Source: Stenotrophomonas raiganjensis (SeqCode)
GTDB taxonomy: Bacteria; Pseudomonadota; Gammaproteobacteria; Xanthomonadales; Xanthomonadaceae
Length of the DNA: 64,000 nucleotides
Assembly: GCF_030658505.1 (NCBI RefSeq)
Contig: NZ_JAUTXR010000118.1
Coordinates: 31,977 to 95,976 of the forward strand
Reading direction: 5' to 3'
The notes under the pieces were generated by a model, which was given only the letters and a program-made list of their open reading frames with translations, was not told where the DNA came from and made no database searches. Every line of letters begins with the position of its first letter. Position 1 is the stretch's first letter. Shown here one piece after another: positions 18,981 to 28,612 of the stretch. Both the position numbers and the translations under genes were made by a program.

Positions 18981-20102
18981 ATGAAAATCCTGTACACCAA
19001 CTTCCACTACGGCGACGGTGGCGGCCACACCACGTACATCGTGTCCCTGGCGCGTGCGCTGCATGGCCGGCACACGCTGCACGTCGCGGCCCCCGCCGAC
19101 AGCCGCCTGCTGCGCACCGTTGCCGAAGAGGGCATCGCGACCGTGCTGCCGATGGCCTTCGGCAGCGGCCTGCCGACCCTGCCGCAGCAGCTGGCCGAAC
19201 AGCGCACGCTGCGGCGCCTGGTGCGTGAGGAGGGCATCGACCTGGTCCATGTCAACGGCGCGCGTGATCACCGCTTCGTGATGCAGGGCCTGCTCGGCAT
19301 GCACCATCCGCCGATCATCCTCACCAAGCACAACAGCAAGCCGACCAACACCCTGGGCAACACCTTCCGTGCCCGCTTGGCCACCGACCGCGTGATCGCC
19401 GTGTCGGCCGATACCCGGCGCCTGCTGGAACAAGGTCCGTACAGGCGCTGCCCCATCGATGTGGTGCGCAACGGTGTCGACCTGGGGCACTACTCGCCGT
19501 TGCCGGCCGGCAGCGGGCTCGCACTGCGGCGGCAGTGGACGCAGGATCCACAGGCGCTGGTGCTGGTAAGCAATGCCGGCACCGACGATTACAAGGGCTG
19601 GATCGATCTGGCCCGGGCCATGTCGCGGCTGCCGGCGGACGTACGTCCGCACGTGCACATGGCCGTGGCCGGCCACCCGCCCAGCGAGCAGCAGCTCGAA
19701 CAGGTGCAGGCGCTGGGAGAGGTCGCCACACGGGTTCACTTCACCGGCCTGCTGGAAGATACCCGCGTGCTGATCGCCGCCGGCGACGCCGGCTTCGTGT
19801 TGTCCCACGACGTCGAGACGATCTCCTTCGCGTGCCGGGAAATGATGGCCAGCGGCAAGCCGATGCTGGTCAGTGACTATGCCGGCCTGCCGGAGAACAT
19901 CGAACAGGGCGTCGACGGCTGGGTGGTCGCCACCCGTGACATCGACGCCATTGCCCGGCAGGTAGCGGCGCTGTACGCACAGCGCGATGTGTTGCCGGAA
20001 TACGGCCGCGCGGCACGGCTGCATGCCGAGCGCGAGTTCGGCCTGCAGACGTTCGCCGAAGCCACTCTGGCCAGCTACCAGGCAGCACTGGCCGGGCGCT
20101 GA
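18981..20102 (+). CDS. Glycosyltransferase family 4 (GT-B)
   Basis: The 373-residue retaining GT-B glycosyltransferase starts M-K-I-L-Y-T-N-F-H-Y-G-D-G-G-G-H-T, the N-terminal glycine loop that receives the acceptor. In the C-terminal half are V-S-N-A-G-T-D-D-Y-K-G-W (donor phosphate region) and the EX7E-like element R-E-M-M-A-S-G-K-P-M-L-V-S-D. It follows the GT2 gene in the same direction (43-bp gap), so both likely act on LPS core or another surface glycan. Confidence 0.87.
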   Translation: MKILYTNFHYGDGGGHTTYIVSLARALHGRHTLHVAAPADSRLLRTVAEEGIATVLPMAFGSGLPTLPQQLAEQRTLRRLVREEGIDLVHVNGARDHRFVMQGLLGMHHPPIILTKHNSKPTNTLGNTFRARLATDRVIAVSADTRRLLEQGPYRRCPIDVVRNGVDLGHYSPLPAGSGLALRRQWTQDPQALVLVSNAGTDDYKGWIDLARAMSRLPADVRPHVHMAVAGHPPSEQQLEQVQALGEVATRVHFTGLLEDTRVLIAAGDAGFVLSHDVETISFACREMMASGKPMLVSDYAGLPENIEQGVDGWVVATRDIDAIARQVAALYAQRDVLPEYGRAARLHAEREFGLQTFAEATLASYQAALAGR

Positions 20103-20120
20103 GCTCCGCTTTCCGCGCGT

Positions 20121-21842
20121 TCAGTCGACAAAGTCGGGCCCCTGCAGGCGGCGCTCGCGCTCACGTTCCGCCGCCGACGGCTGGCAGCTGCCGACGACCG
20201 CATCGGCGGGCACCAGCCACCAGCGGCGACGATTGGAAATGCCCGCCATCCCGGCCCGCGCACGATCAATGCAGGCCAGCATCGCATCCTCGTTCACCAG
20301 CAGCCAGCGCCGCTGCGGCACCAGGCGCTGCCAGCGCACAGCGGCCTGCAGCTGCTCATGCCAGCGGTCCTCGAAACCGAAGGTGGCCGCCGGGCGATCA
20401 GCCATCAGCAGGTTCTGCTCTTTCCACGCCACCAGCCCCAGCTCGGCGTCCGGTCCGATGCGCTCGCTGACTTCACGCATCAGGCCACGGGCCGAACTCG
20501 AATCATTCAGCAACGGATATCCGACCAGGCCGTACAGCACCCAGACCACGCTCAGGGCCGAGGCCAGTGCAAGATGGCTGCGACGCCGCCCAGCCACCCA
20601 CAGGGCCAGCGCCCCCCAGAGCCCCATTGCCAGGATCGCCCAGGCCAACGCGTCGGTCGCACCCGGCGGCAACCCACGGCCATGGGTGAGGTTCACCTCG
20701 AAGTGCGGATCGCCCAGCAGCGCAAGCACCCCGACCAGGCTCAGCCCCCCTGCCAGCACAGCGGCGAATCCCCACAGAACCCCCTGCACATCCCTGCGCT
20801 TCAGCAGACCGGGCAGCAGGGGCGCCAGCGCCAGGCAGAACATCGGCAACGCTGGCAGGATGTAGACATCGCGCTTGCCCTGCGGAATCGAGAAGAACAG
20901 CACGACCAGCCCCCACCAGGCCAGCGGCAGCAGATAGCGGGGATCACGACGGCGCAGGCGCCGGCGCCATGCCGGAATCGCCCACGGCAGCGCCAGGAAC
21001 GCCGGGATCCACATCGACGGCATCACACCGAAGAAGTACCACCACGGCTGATGATGATCCCAGGAGTGCGTGTAGCGACGCGCCGTCTGCCGGAACAGGA
21101 TGTCGTTGATATAGGCACGGTACTCTTCCGACCCGGTGCCCAGTCCGGCCAGCAGCATCGGGGCCAGCCACAACGACACCGCCAGCAGGAACGCCAACGG
21201 CGCAAGCCAGAACCGGGCATCGCGCACATGCAGGCAAACACGGGGCCACTGCAGGGCCGCAGCGATGGCGGCCGGCACGATCATCAGCAGCGCCAGCATG
21301 CCCACGCCCTTGGTGATCACTCCGATGCCCGCGAAGAACCAACCCAGCCACCACCAGCGCCAGGCAGGGCCCAGCAACAGGTGGCGCAGCAGGCCATAGT
21401 TGGCCAGGGTGATGAACAGCACCAGCAGCGGGTCGATCTGCGCCTTCTTCGCCTGGAAGGTGAACTGCAGCGCGAACAGCAGCGTCCATCCCGCGTACAG
21501 CCCCACCTGCCGCGTCCACAACCGGCGACCGAGATCGACCACGCACCACAGCGTGCCCAATGCCGCCAGCAGCGATGGCAGCAGGAAGGCTACGCGCCAG
21601 TGGCCGATCACGCCGTACAGCGTGGCCTGCCACCACATCAGCATGGGCGGCTTGTCCGAATACAGCTCGGTGCCACGGTGCGGGAACAACCAGTACCCGC
21701 TGTCGACCATCTGCTTGGCCACCAGCGCGAAGCGTGGCTCGTCCGAAGGCCACGGATCGCGGAGACCGAGACCGGCCCCCAGCACCAGCAGGGCCATCAC
21801 CACGAACAACCACGTCTGGCGCGACGCGTGGGTTTTCAGCAT
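20121..21842 (-). CDS. GT39/ArnT-like polytopic membrane glycosyltransferase
   Basis: The 573-residue inner-membrane protein has about 11-12 hydrophobic helices. The first extracytoplasmic loop carries D-P-W-P-S-D-E-P-R, the acidic catalytic motif of PMT/ArnT-type, dolichyl- or undecaprenyl-phosphate-sugar-dependent transferases. It is followed by Y-S-D-K-P-P-M-L-M-W-W, also characteristic. A soluble C-terminal domain of ~130 residues follows. It probably transfers a lipid-linked sugar to LPS or lipid A on the periplasmic side. It is convergent with the GT4 gene and 23 bp from rsmB. Confidence 0.86.
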   Translation of the reverse strand: MLKTHASRQTWLFVVMALLVLGAGLGLRDPWPSDEPRFALVAKQMVDSGYWLFPHRGTELYSDKPPMLMWWQATLYGVIGHWRVAFLLPSLLAALGTLWCVVDLGRRLWTRQVGLYAGWTLLFALQFTFQAKKAQIDPLLVLFITLANYGLLRHLLLGPAWRWWWLGWFFAGIGVITKGVGMLALLMIVPAAIAAALQWPRVCLHVRDARFWLAPLAFLLAVSLWLAPMLLAGLGTGSEEYRAYINDILFRQTARRYTHSWDHHQPWWYFFGVMPSMWIPAFLALPWAIPAWRRRLRRRDPRYLLPLAWWGLVVLFFSIPQGKRDVYILPALPMFCLALAPLLPGLLKRRDVQGVLWGFAAVLAGGLSLVGVLALLGDPHFEVNLTHGRGLPPGATDALAWAILAMGLWGALALWVAGRRRSHLALASALSVVWVLYGLVGYPLLNDSSSARGLMREVSERIGPDAELGLVAWKEQNLLMADRPAATFGFEDRWHEQLQAAVRWQRLVPQRRWLLVNEDAMLACIDRARAGMAGISNRRRWWLVPADAVVGSCQPSAAERERERRLQGPDFVD

Positions 21843-21865
21843 GGGACTCGAAACGGCAGCGGGGG

Positions 21866-23197
21866 TCAGGCTGCTTTTATCAGACGGGCGTAGAAGAAAC
21901 CGTCAGCATCGTTGTCACCCGGCAGTCGCTGGCGTGCCACACCCTCGCAGTCCACGCCGAATGCGTCGCCCAGCGGCTGCGCCACGGCGTCCGGATGCCA
22001 CTTCAGGAACGCCCGCACCTGATCGATGTTCTCGGCACGCAGGATCGAACAGGTGGCATACAGCAGCACGCCGCCCGGGCGCAGCATCGACCAGCAGGCT
22101 TCGAGCAGGCGCGCCTGCACACCGACCAGTGCATCGATGTCTTCTGCGCGACGGTGGAACATCACATCCGGTTGGCGACGGATCACCCCGGTAGCCGAAC
22201 ACGGTGCGTCCAGCAGGATCGCGTCGAACGGCACACCGTCCCACCACGAACCCGGATCGCTGGCATCAGCGGCCAGCGTCTGTGCCTGCCCCCCCACGCC
22301 GGTACGGGCGTAGGTGTCGCGTGCCCGGGCCAGCCGGCGCGCGTCGATATCCAGCGCCAGCAGGCGCAGGCTGGGGTCGCGCTCCAGCAGATGGGCCGAC
22401 TTGCCACCGGGTGCCGCGCAGGCATCCAGCACGCGTGCGCCGGGCACCGGCGCCAACGCGTCGGCGGCGCACTGTGCAGACAGGTCCTGCACCGACAACG
22501 CCCCCTCGGCGAAGCCGGGCAGCTGGTTCACGGCGATCGGCGCCGCCAGGCGCAACGCGTCAGCGCACAACGCGCTGGGTTCGGCGGCAATGCCGGCCTC
22601 GGCCAGCGCCGCCAGCGCCTTGTCGCGGCCACCGTGCTGGCGGTTGGCGCGCAGCCACAGCGGTGCCGGCTGCAGGCTGGCGTTGAAGATCGCCTCGGCC
22701 TGGGCGGGCCAGTCGTGCTCGATGGCGTCGGCCAGCCATTCGGGGAAGGCCTCGCGCGCGGGCTGCTCCGGGAAACCTTGGCGCTGCGCACGACGCAGGA
22801 TCGCGTTGACCAGGCCGGCCTGGCGCTCGCGGCCCAGCGCGCGCGCGGCATCGACCGTGGCCGACAGCGCCGCGTGCGCCGGCAGCGCCAGCACATCCAG
22901 CTGGGCGAAGCCGACCATCAGCAGCGTGCGCAGGTCGGCGTCACGCGCCGACAGCGGCTTCTGCATCCACGACTGCAGCGCAGCGTCATAGGTGCTGCGA
23001 CGACGCAGCACCGCGAAACACAGTGCCTCCAGCAGCGCACGGTCGCGGCTGTCGGCCAGCTTGGGCAGCGCCCAGGCCAGTTCGGCCTTCAGCGAACGGC
23101 CACGGGTGAACACCTGAGCCAGCACGCGTGCAGCCAGCATGCGCGTCGCTGCGCCCGGCGCCGCCTTTGCAACGGAGACATCATTCTGCTTCGACAC
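21866..23197 (-). CDS. rsmB: 16S rRNA (cytosine-967-C5)-methyltransferase RsmB
   Basis: The 443-residue protein has an N-terminal NusB-like domain (about 20-150: [13 protein letters not shown]). A Rossmann methyltransferase follows with SAM motif [10 protein letters not shown], catalytic P-C-S-A-T-G-V, and the second motif Y-A-T-C-S-I-L, the Cys pair of m5C RNA methyltransferases. It starts only 3 bp after the fmt stop, so it is cotranscribed with fmt, as in E. coli fmt-rsmB. Confidence 0.96.
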   Translation of the reverse strand: MSKQNDVSVAKAAPGAATRMLAARVLAQVFTRGRSLKAELAWALPKLADSRDRALLEALCFAVLRRRSTYDAALQSWMQKPLSARDADLRTLLMVGFAQLDVLALPAHAALSATVDAARALGRERQAGLVNAILRRAQRQGFPEQPAREAFPEWLADAIEHDWPAQAEAIFNASLQPAPLWLRANRQHGGRDKALAALAEAGIAAEPSALCADALRLAAPIAVNQLPGFAEGALSVQDLSAQCAADALAPVPGARVLDACAAPGGKSAHLLERDPSLRLLALDIDARRLARARDTYARTGVGGQAQTLAADASDPGSWWDGVPFDAILLDAPCSATGVIRRQPDVMFHRRAEDIDALVGVQARLLEACWSMLRPGGVLLYATCSILRAENIDQVRAFLKWHPDAVAQPLGDAFGVDCEGVARQRLPGDNDADGFFYARLIKAA

Positions 23198-23200
23198 CGC

Positions 23201-24124
23201 TTACGCTCCTGCGCGCAGATCGCGGCGGGCATTGAGGTAGTCGGCGGCGGTGATCGCCTTGCCGCCTTCACGCTGCAGCGTACGCAGGCGCAGCGCGCCC
23301 TGCCCGCAGGCGATGTCGATGCCATCGCGGCCGGCGGCCAGTACGGTGCCCGGCGCTTGGCCATGGTCCGCCTCCAGCGCCACCGCGCCGTGGATGCGCA
23401 CGCGTTCACCGGCCAGCATCGCCTCGGCGATCGGCCACGGATTGAACGCGCGCACGGTGCGCGCCAGCGCGCCCGCGTCCTGCGCCCAGTCCAGCTTCGC
23501 TTCGGCCTTGTCCAGCTTGTGTGCGTAGGTCACGCCCTGCTCCGGCTGCGGCCGTGCGATCGGCTTGATGCCGGCGCGCAGCAGGCCCAGGCCATCGGAG
23601 AGTACCTGCGCGCCCAGCTCGGCCAGCTTGTCGTGCAGCTGGCCACCGGTATCGGTGGCAGCGATCGGCAGCTCCTGGTGCAGCAGCACCGGGCCGGTGT
23701 CGAGGCCGGCCTCCATCTGCATCAGGCAGACTCCGGTCTTCGCATCGCCGGCCTGGATCGCACGCTGGATCGGCGCGGCACCGCGCCAGCGCGGCAGCAG
23801 CGAGGCATGCACGTTCCAGCAGCCGTGGGTCGGAATGGCCAGCACCGCCTTGGGCAGGATCAGGCCATAGGCCACCACTACCATCAGGTCCGGCTGCAGG
23901 TCGCGCAGCTGCTGCTGCGCAGCGTCGTCCTTCAGCGACTCCGGCTGGTAGACCGGAATGCCACGGGCCACGGCTTCGAGCTTGACCGGCGACGGTGCCA
24001 GGCCGCGACCACGGCCGGCCGGGCGGTCAGGCTGGGTGTAAACGGCCACCACCTCGTGATGGCGCGCCGCTGCGCGCAGCGATGACACCGCGAACTCCGG
24101 CGTACCGGCAAAGACAATCCTCAT
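23201..24124 (-). CDS. fmt: Methionyl-tRNA formyltransferase
   Basis: The 307-residue enzyme formylates initiator Met-tRNA. ATG 24124 gives [12 protein letters not shown]. Signatures are the formyl-THF site [15 protein letters not shown] (about 110-125) and the catalytic Asp in D-T-G-P-V-L-L. A C-terminal OB-like tRNA-binding domain covers about 205-305. The gene sits between def and rsmB; a hairpin terminator precedes it, so expression may need an own promoter or readthrough from def. Confidence 0.97.
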   Translation of the reverse strand: MRIVFAGTPEFAVSSLRAAARHHEVVAVYTQPDRPAGRGRGLAPSPVKLEAVARGIPVYQPESLKDDAAQQQLRDLQPDLMVVVAYGLILPKAVLAIPTHGCWNVHASLLPRWRGAAPIQRAIQAGDAKTGVCLMQMEAGLDTGPVLLHQELPIAATDTGGQLHDKLAELGAQVLSDGLGLLRAGIKPIARPQPEQGVTYAHKLDKAEAKLDWAQDAGALARTVRAFNPWPIAEAMLAGERVRIHGAVALEADHGQAPGTVLAAGRDGIDIACGQGALRLRTLQREGGKAITAADYLNARRDLRAGA

Positions 24125-24158
24125 GGCTACCCCACTTGCAGGATGGATTCGTGCAGGA

Positions 24159-24187
24159 AAGAAAACGGCGCCGTCGGCCGGCGCCGT
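24159..24187 (-). terminator. Terminator between def and fmt
   Basis: The 9-bp perfect stem ACGGCGCCG/CGGCGCCGT has a 5-nt loop and is followed on the minus strand by TTTTCTTT. It lies past the def stop and upstream of fmt. A second GC palindrome lies just before it (about 24192-24210). Confidence 0.75.
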
Positions 24188-24242
24188 ACAGCCCGCGCGC
24201 CGCGCGGGCACGGGCCACCCCGAGGGCGGCCCGGATGGGCGA

Positions 24243-24755
24243 TCACGCCACGTGCTTGCGCTGCTTGGCCAGCTTCTTGCGCACCATCTCGCGCTTGAGC
24301 GGCGACAGATAGTCGATGAACAGCTTGCCGTCCAGGTGGTCCATCTCGTGCTGGATGCAGGTGGCCAGCACTTCGCCGGCCTCCAGCTGCTGTTCCTGGC
24401 CGTTGCGGTCCAGGTACTTCACGGTGATGGTGTCGGCACGGGTCACGTCGGCGAAGATGCCCGGGACCGACAGGCAGCCTTCCTGGTACACCCGGCCCCC
24501 GTCCTTGGCGACGATTTCCGGGTTGATGAACACATGCGGTTCATTCTTTTCTTCACTGACGTCGATGACCATGAAGCGCTTGTGCACGTCCACCTGGGTG
24601 GCGGCCAGGCCGATGCCCGGGGCGTCGTACATGGTCTGGAACATGTTGTCGATCAGTTCCTGGAAGGCCGGCGTGGTGACTTCGGCAGCTTCGATCAACG
24701 CGGCCTTGGTGCGCAGGCGCGGATCGGGGAACTCGAGAATGGGGAGAAGGGCCAT
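24243..24755 (-). CDS. def: Peptide deformylase
   Basis: The 170-residue metalloenzyme removes the N-formyl group from nascent proteins. All three motifs are present: G-I-G-L-A-A-T-Q (motif 1), E-G-C-L-S-V-P (motif 2, metal Cys) and Q-H-E-M-D-H-L (motif 3, HEMDH metal ligands and catalytic Glu). ATG 24755 gives the family-typical M-A-L-L-P-I-L. It is divergent from the LysM gene, forming the conserved def-fmt / dprA-smg neighbourhood. Confidence 0.97.
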   Translation of the reverse strand: MALLPILEFPDPRLRTKAALIEAAEVTTPAFQELIDNMFQTMYDAPGIGLAATQVDVHKRFMVIDVSEEKNEPHVFINPEIVAKDGGRVYQEGCLSVPGIFADVTRADTITVKYLDRNGQEQQLEAGEVLATCIQHEMDHLDGKLFIDYLSPLKREMVRKKLAKQRKHVA

Positions 24756-24815
24756 GGCTGTTTCCGGATAGGGGGCCGGCACGCCGGCATACGTCGCAGA
24801 TTCTAGCTCCAACGC

Positions 24816-24846
24816 TTGCCTTGCGCCCCGGTTTCTGGACTATAGT
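24816..24846 (+). promoter_or_regulatory. Candidate sigma-70 promoter for LysM gene
   Basis: TTGCCT at 24816 and TATAGT at 24841 are separated by 19 bases, slightly longer than ideal. The -10 lies 35 bases before the LysM ATG. Confidence 0.45.
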
Positions 24847-24881
24847 GCGCGGACCTGTTGGGGAATCAGGGCTTCACACCT

Positions 24882-26015
24882 ATGTTGCTTCGTTTTCGTA
24901 CGGTCGTCGCCGCGGCGATGCTGACCGTGGCTGCCTATGCTACCGCCGTGGAAGTGAATGGCGGGCACCCGGACACCTATGTGGTCCGAAAAGGGGATAC
25001 GTTGTGGGACATCGCCGCACGTTTCCTGCAGAAGCCGTGGCTGTGGCCGGAGATCTGGCAGGCCAATCCGCAGATCGCCAACCCACACCTCATCTATCCC
25101 GGTGACGTGCTCAGCCTGGCCTATCTGGACCGGGTGACCGTGGCGGCCCAGCCTGGCCCGCGCCAGGAAGCCCCGATCGACGCCATTCCGCTGGCCCAGG
25201 TCGAGCCGTTCCTGAAGCAGCTGAGCGTTGTCGACAGCATCAAGCAGCTGCCCTACGTGGTCGGCCTGGAGGACAGCCGCCTGCGTGCGTCCGGCGGCGA
25301 TACCGTCTACGTGCGCCTGGCCGAGGCCCAGGTCGGCCAGCGCTGGGCCGTGGTCCGGCCGACCGTGCGCTATGCCCAACCCAAGCCGACCGAGGACCTG
25401 ACCGCCAATGGCGACGTCACCCCGGGCAGCGGCAACCTGTGGAAGGCCTACAACGCGCCCAACGCGCGCCGTGGCGTGCTCGGCTACGAGCTGGCCCAGG
25501 TCGCCACCGGCACCATCACCCGGATCGCCGGCGGCAAGGTCGAGGCATCCACGCTGGTGCTGGACAAGAACGTCGGCGGCCGCGAAGTGCGCGCCGGCGA
25601 CCGCCTGGTGCCGGTAGAGGCCAGGCCCTACGACCTGCAGTTCGTACCCCATGTGCCCGCCGCGGGTGTCGAGGGCGTGGACGTGCGCGTGCTGGCGGTC
25701 ACCGACATGTTCACCGCCGGTGGCCCGCGCGACGTGATCGCAATCTCGGCCGGCCGTGCCCAGGGCGTGGACAACGGCACCGTGTTCTCGTTGTGGCGAC
25801 CGGGCCGCCATGTGGCGCACCGCATGAAGTACCCGACCTCCTCGCGCATGGACGACGCGCTCGGCACCGGGGCTGGCCGGGTCTCGCTGCCGGACGAGTA
25901 TGCCGCGCACGCGATGGTGTTCCGCACCTTCGACAACGTCAGCTACGCGCTGGTGATGCAGGGCGTGAAGCCGGTACGCGTGGGCTACAACGCCCTGCAT
26001 CCGGACGCGAAGTAG
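24882..26015 (+). CDS. LysM-domain exported protein
   Basis: The 377-residue protein has a signal peptide (about residues 1-22, ending A-Y-A-T-A). One LysM domain lies at about 28-75, with V-V-R-K-G-D-T-L-W-D-I-A and N-P-H-L-I-Y-P-G-D-V-L. A long periplasmic region with beta-rich repeats follows (G-D-R-L-V-P near 240). It is the LysM protein conserved next to dprA/def in gammaproteobacteria and probably binds peptidoglycan. ATG 24882 is followed directly by the signal peptide. Its TAG stop is part of a GTAG palindrome. Confidence 0.9.
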   Translation: MLLRFRTVVAAAMLTVAAYATAVEVNGGHPDTYVVRKGDTLWDIAARFLQKPWLWPEIWQANPQIANPHLIYPGDVLSLAYLDRVTVAAQPGPRQEAPIDAIPLAQVEPFLKQLSVVDSIKQLPYVVGLEDSRLRASGGDTVYVRLAEAQVGQRWAVVRPTVRYAQPKPTEDLTANGDVTPGSGNLWKAYNAPNARRGVLGYELAQVATGTITRIAGGKVEASTLVLDKNVGGREVRAGDRLVPVEARPYDLQFVPHVPAAGVEGVDVRVLAVTDMFTAGGPRDVIAISAGRAQGVDNGTVFSLWRPGRHVAHRMKYPTSSRMDDALGTGAGRVSLPDEYAAHAMVFRTFDNVSYALVMQGVKPVRVGYNALHPDAK

Positions 26016-26036
26016 AGTCGACGGGCAGTCGACTCT
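26012..26036 (+). repeat. SMAG-type GTAG palindrome containing LysM-gene stop
   Basis: GTAG, then AGTCGAC...GTCGACT arms. The TAG at 26013-26015 is the LysM gene's stop codon. Confidence 0.7.
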
Positions 26037-26063
26037 GCAGCGGCCGGCTCCGGGAAAACCTGA

Positions 26064-26110
26064 CAATCACATGCGAAGGCGCCCTAGGGCGCCTTTGTTG
26101 CATGTGATTG
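26064..26110 (+). terminator. Nested palindrome / terminator before dprA
   Basis: The inner stem AAGGCGCCC/GGGCGCCTT (26076-26095), followed by TTGTT, looks like a terminator. It is enclosed by perfect outer arms CAATCACATGC (26064-26074) and GCATGTGATTG (26100-26110). It ends 10 bases before the dprA start. Confidence 0.7.
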
Positions 26111-26120
26111 ATAGTGGGGA

Positions 26121-27248
26121 ATGACCAAGCAAGCTGATGAGGCGCTGCTGCGCCTGGTGATGGCAGGCGGTGCGCTGGCGCCGCGACGGGCGCTGCTGCA
26201 GAGCGCCGGTAGTGCACAGGCTGCCATCGCCCAGGGCGTAGCAAACTGGCGCGCGCAGGGATGCACGCCGGAGCAGTGCGCTGCACTGGAGCGCACTGAT
26301 GCCCGCACATCGGCGGCCGCATGGCGCTGGCTGGAAGACGACAACCACCATCTGCTGGCCTTCACCGACCCCGCTTTCCCCCCACCCCTGCTGGAAGTGC
26401 CCAACCCACCGCTGGCGCTGTTCGTCGCCGGTGATCCAAGCCAGGCCTGGCGCCCGTCGGTGGCGCTGGTCGGCAGCCGCTCACCGACGCCAGGTGGGCG
26501 GGCACTGGCCGCCCGCTTTGCCAGCTGTTTCGTCGAAGCCGGGCTGGCCGTGACCAGTGGGCTGGCCGCAGGCATCGACGCAGCGGCCCACCTGGCTGCG
26601 CTGGAGGCCGGCGGAAGCACGGTGGCGGTGATCGGCACCGGCCCGGACCGCGCCTATCCGGACAGCCATGCCCGCCTGCAGGCCCGGATCGCCGCCGACG
26701 GCGCGGTGCTCAGCGAGTACCTGCCCGGCACTGCGGCCCGCCCCGGCCACTTCCCTGCCCGCAACCGGCTGGTTGCGGGGCTGGCCCTGGCCACGGTGGT
26801 GGTCGAGGCGGCCCAGCGCTCGGGCGCGTTGATCACGGCACGCCTGGCGGCCGAAGCCGGTCGTGAGGTCTGTGCCCTGCCCGGCTCCGTGCTCAACCCA
26901 CGCGCCGCGGGCTGTCATCGGCTGATCCGTGAAGGCGCCGCGCTGGTCGAGCGTCCCGAGGAGGTGCTGGAACTACTGGCCCCGGCCCTTCGCCAGCAGC
27001 TGCCGGGCTTGCAATCACGGCTGGCCACCCCCACTGAACAGGCACCGCCGGCGCTCCTGCCGGCGTGTTGGGCCAACGACCCTGACTACCAGTGCTTGTG
27101 GCAGGCCCTGGACCACAACCCAAGCGGTATGGATTCACTGATCACGCGCTGCGGATTGACGGCGCCCCAGGTGTCCTCCATGCTGCTGGCCATGGAACTG
27201 GCGGGAATCGTGGTGTGCGTACACGGCCGCTACTGTCGAACTCCCTAG
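26121..27248 (+). CDS. dprA: DNA-processing protein DprA (Smf)
   Basis: The 375-residue single-strand DNA-binding protein loads RecA onto incoming DNA during natural transformation. The Rossmann core has [13 protein letters not shown] (about 115) and [21 protein letters not shown] and G-A-L-I-T-A. The C-terminal winged helix (about 310-375, [18 protein letters not shown]) is complete. GTGGGGA precedes ATG 26121. It lies upstream of smg, the usual gammaproteobacterial order. Confidence 0.96.
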   Translation: MTKQADEALLRLVMAGGALAPRRALLQSAGSAQAAIAQGVANWRAQGCTPEQCAALERTDARTSAAAWRWLEDDNHHLLAFTDPAFPPPLLEVPNPPLALFVAGDPSQAWRPSVALVGSRSPTPGGRALAARFASCFVEAGLAVTSGLAAGIDAAAHLAALEAGGSTVAVIGTGPDRAYPDSHARLQARIAADGAVLSEYLPGTAARPGHFPARNRLVAGLALATVVVEAAQRSGALITARLAAEAGREVCALPGSVLNPRAAGCHRLIREGAALVERPEEVLELLAPALRQQLPGLQSRLATPTEQAPPALLPACWANDPDYQCLWQALDHNPSGMDSLITRCGLTAPQVSSMLLAMELAGIVVCVHGRYCRTP

Positions 27249-27291
27249 TTTCTTCACCTCCACAGCGTCGCGCGACGCAGGCCGAGGGGCA

Positions 27292-27765
27292 ATGAAAGAG
27301 AGCATCCTGGACGTACTGCTGTACCTGTTTGAACACTATTTCAGCGAAGACGCGGACCTGATCCGTGACCGCGATTCGCTCCAGAACGGCCTGATCCAGG
27401 CCGGTTTCAGCCCAACCGAGATCAACAAGGCATTCGACTGGCTCGATGCCCTGGCCGCGCAGCGGCCGAGCGTGGCCCAGGCAAGGGTCGATGGCCCCGT
27501 GCGCGTCTACCACGGCCCCGAGCTGGACAAGCTGGACGTGGAATGCCGCGGCTTCCTGCTGTACCTGGAACAGCACGGCATCCTCGATGCCGACCAGCGC
27601 GAGCTGGTGCTGGACCGGGCGATGGCCCTGGACCAGGACGAACTGGACCTGGACGACCTGAAGTGGGTCGTGCTGATGGTGCTGTTCAACCAGCCCGGCT
27701 CCGAAGCGGCCTATGCCTGGATGGAGACGCAGATGTTCATGGACGAGCCAGAACCCCTGCACTGA
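27292..27765 (+). CDS. smg: Smg family protein (DUF494)
   Basis: The 157-residue protein starts [17 protein letters not shown] and contains the A-F-D-W-L-D-A-L motif of the Smg/DUF494 family. It is acidic and helical, with no membrane segment. It is always found beside dprA; function unknown. 43 bp after dprA, likely same transcript. Confidence 0.93.
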   Translation: MKESILDVLLYLFEHYFSEDADLIRDRDSLQNGLIQAGFSPTEINKAFDWLDALAAQRPSVAQARVDGPVRVYHGPELDKLDVECRGFLLYLEQHGILDADQRELVLDRAMALDQDELDLDDLKWVVLMVLFNQPGSEAAYAWMETQMFMDEPEPLH

Positions 27766-27804
27766 CCGTACACTTGGGGGCATAGCGCATTCAGGAGCGT
27801 CCCC

Positions 27805-28563
27805 GTGAGCGAGTGGTTCCATGCAGAAGGCAACCGGCAGCAGGGTCCGCTGCCGGCGGAACAGTTGGTCGAGTTGTTCCGCAACAACCAGATCTCCCTG
27901 GACACCCTGGTCTGGCGCGACGGCCTGCCGCAATGGCAGCCGTTGCGCACCGTCGTCGACGAACTCGGCCTGATCGTACCCGCGCTCGACGCTCCCGCAG
28001 CGCCAGCCGAACAGGCACCCGAACCGGAACCGCTGGCCCCGCCTCCGCCGCAGCCGCCGGTGCTGCCGCCGTCCACGCCCTATGCCACCACTCCGTCGGC
28101 CGGCGTGCTGCCCCCACCGAAGAAGAAACTGTCGGGCTGCGCCCTCACCGCGATCATCGCGGGTGGCTTGCTGCTGGTGCTGGTGCCGATCCTGGCCATC
28201 CTGGCCGCCATTGCGCTGCCGGCCTACAAGGACTACACCGTGCGCGCCCAGGTCTCCACCGCGGTGAATGCCCTGCAGCCGCTGAAGGAACAGGTGCAGC
28301 ATTTCGCCGATGACGAAGGCCGCTGCCCGGGCGCCAACGATGCTGGCTTCCCCGCCCCGGGCGACTTCACCCAGGCTGGCCTGTCGGCGGTGAACATCGG
28401 CCGCTTCAACAACGGCCACTGCGGCATCGAGGCCACCCTGGCCGCACCCGGCAAGAAGCTGGATGGCGACCTGCTGTGGCTGGAATACGACCGCGACAGC
28501 GGCCGCTGGGAATGCAGCGGCGAAAGCGACGACAAGTACCTGCCGCCGTCGTGCCGCGGCTGA
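27805..28563 (+). CDS. GYF_2-domain protein with pilin-like membrane segment
   Basis: The 252-residue protein starts at GTG 27805. Residues 1-50 form a GYF_2 domain (E-W-F-H-A-E-G-x-x-Q-Q-G-P-L-P, then D-T-L-V-W-R-D-G-L-P-Q-W). Residues 55-105 are a Pro/Glu-rich linker. A hydrophobic helix at about 112-138 leads into A-L-P-A-Y-K-D-Y-T-V-R-A-Q-V-S, typical of type IV pilin N-termini. A globular region with two pairs of Cys follows. The prepilin cleavage site (G-F-T-L-I-E) is absent, so the pilin-like part is probably a fixed membrane anchor exposing the C-terminus to the periplasm. Confidence 0.78.
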   Translation: MSEWFHAEGNRQQGPLPAEQLVELFRNNQISLDTLVWRDGLPQWQPLRTVVDELGLIVPALDAPAAPAEQAPEPEPLAPPPPQPPVLPPSTPYATTPSAGVLPPPKKKLSGCALTAIIAGGLLLVLVPILAILAAIALPAYKDYTVRAQVSTAVNALQPLKEQVQHFADDEGRCPGANDAGFPAPGDFTQAGLSAVNIGRFNNGHCGIEATLAAPGKKLDGDLLWLEYDRDSGRWECSGESDDKYLPPSCRG

Positions 28564-28612
28564 ACCGCGCACACACCGGCACCTCCAAGGAAGACCCAAC
28601 AGGGAACATGCA

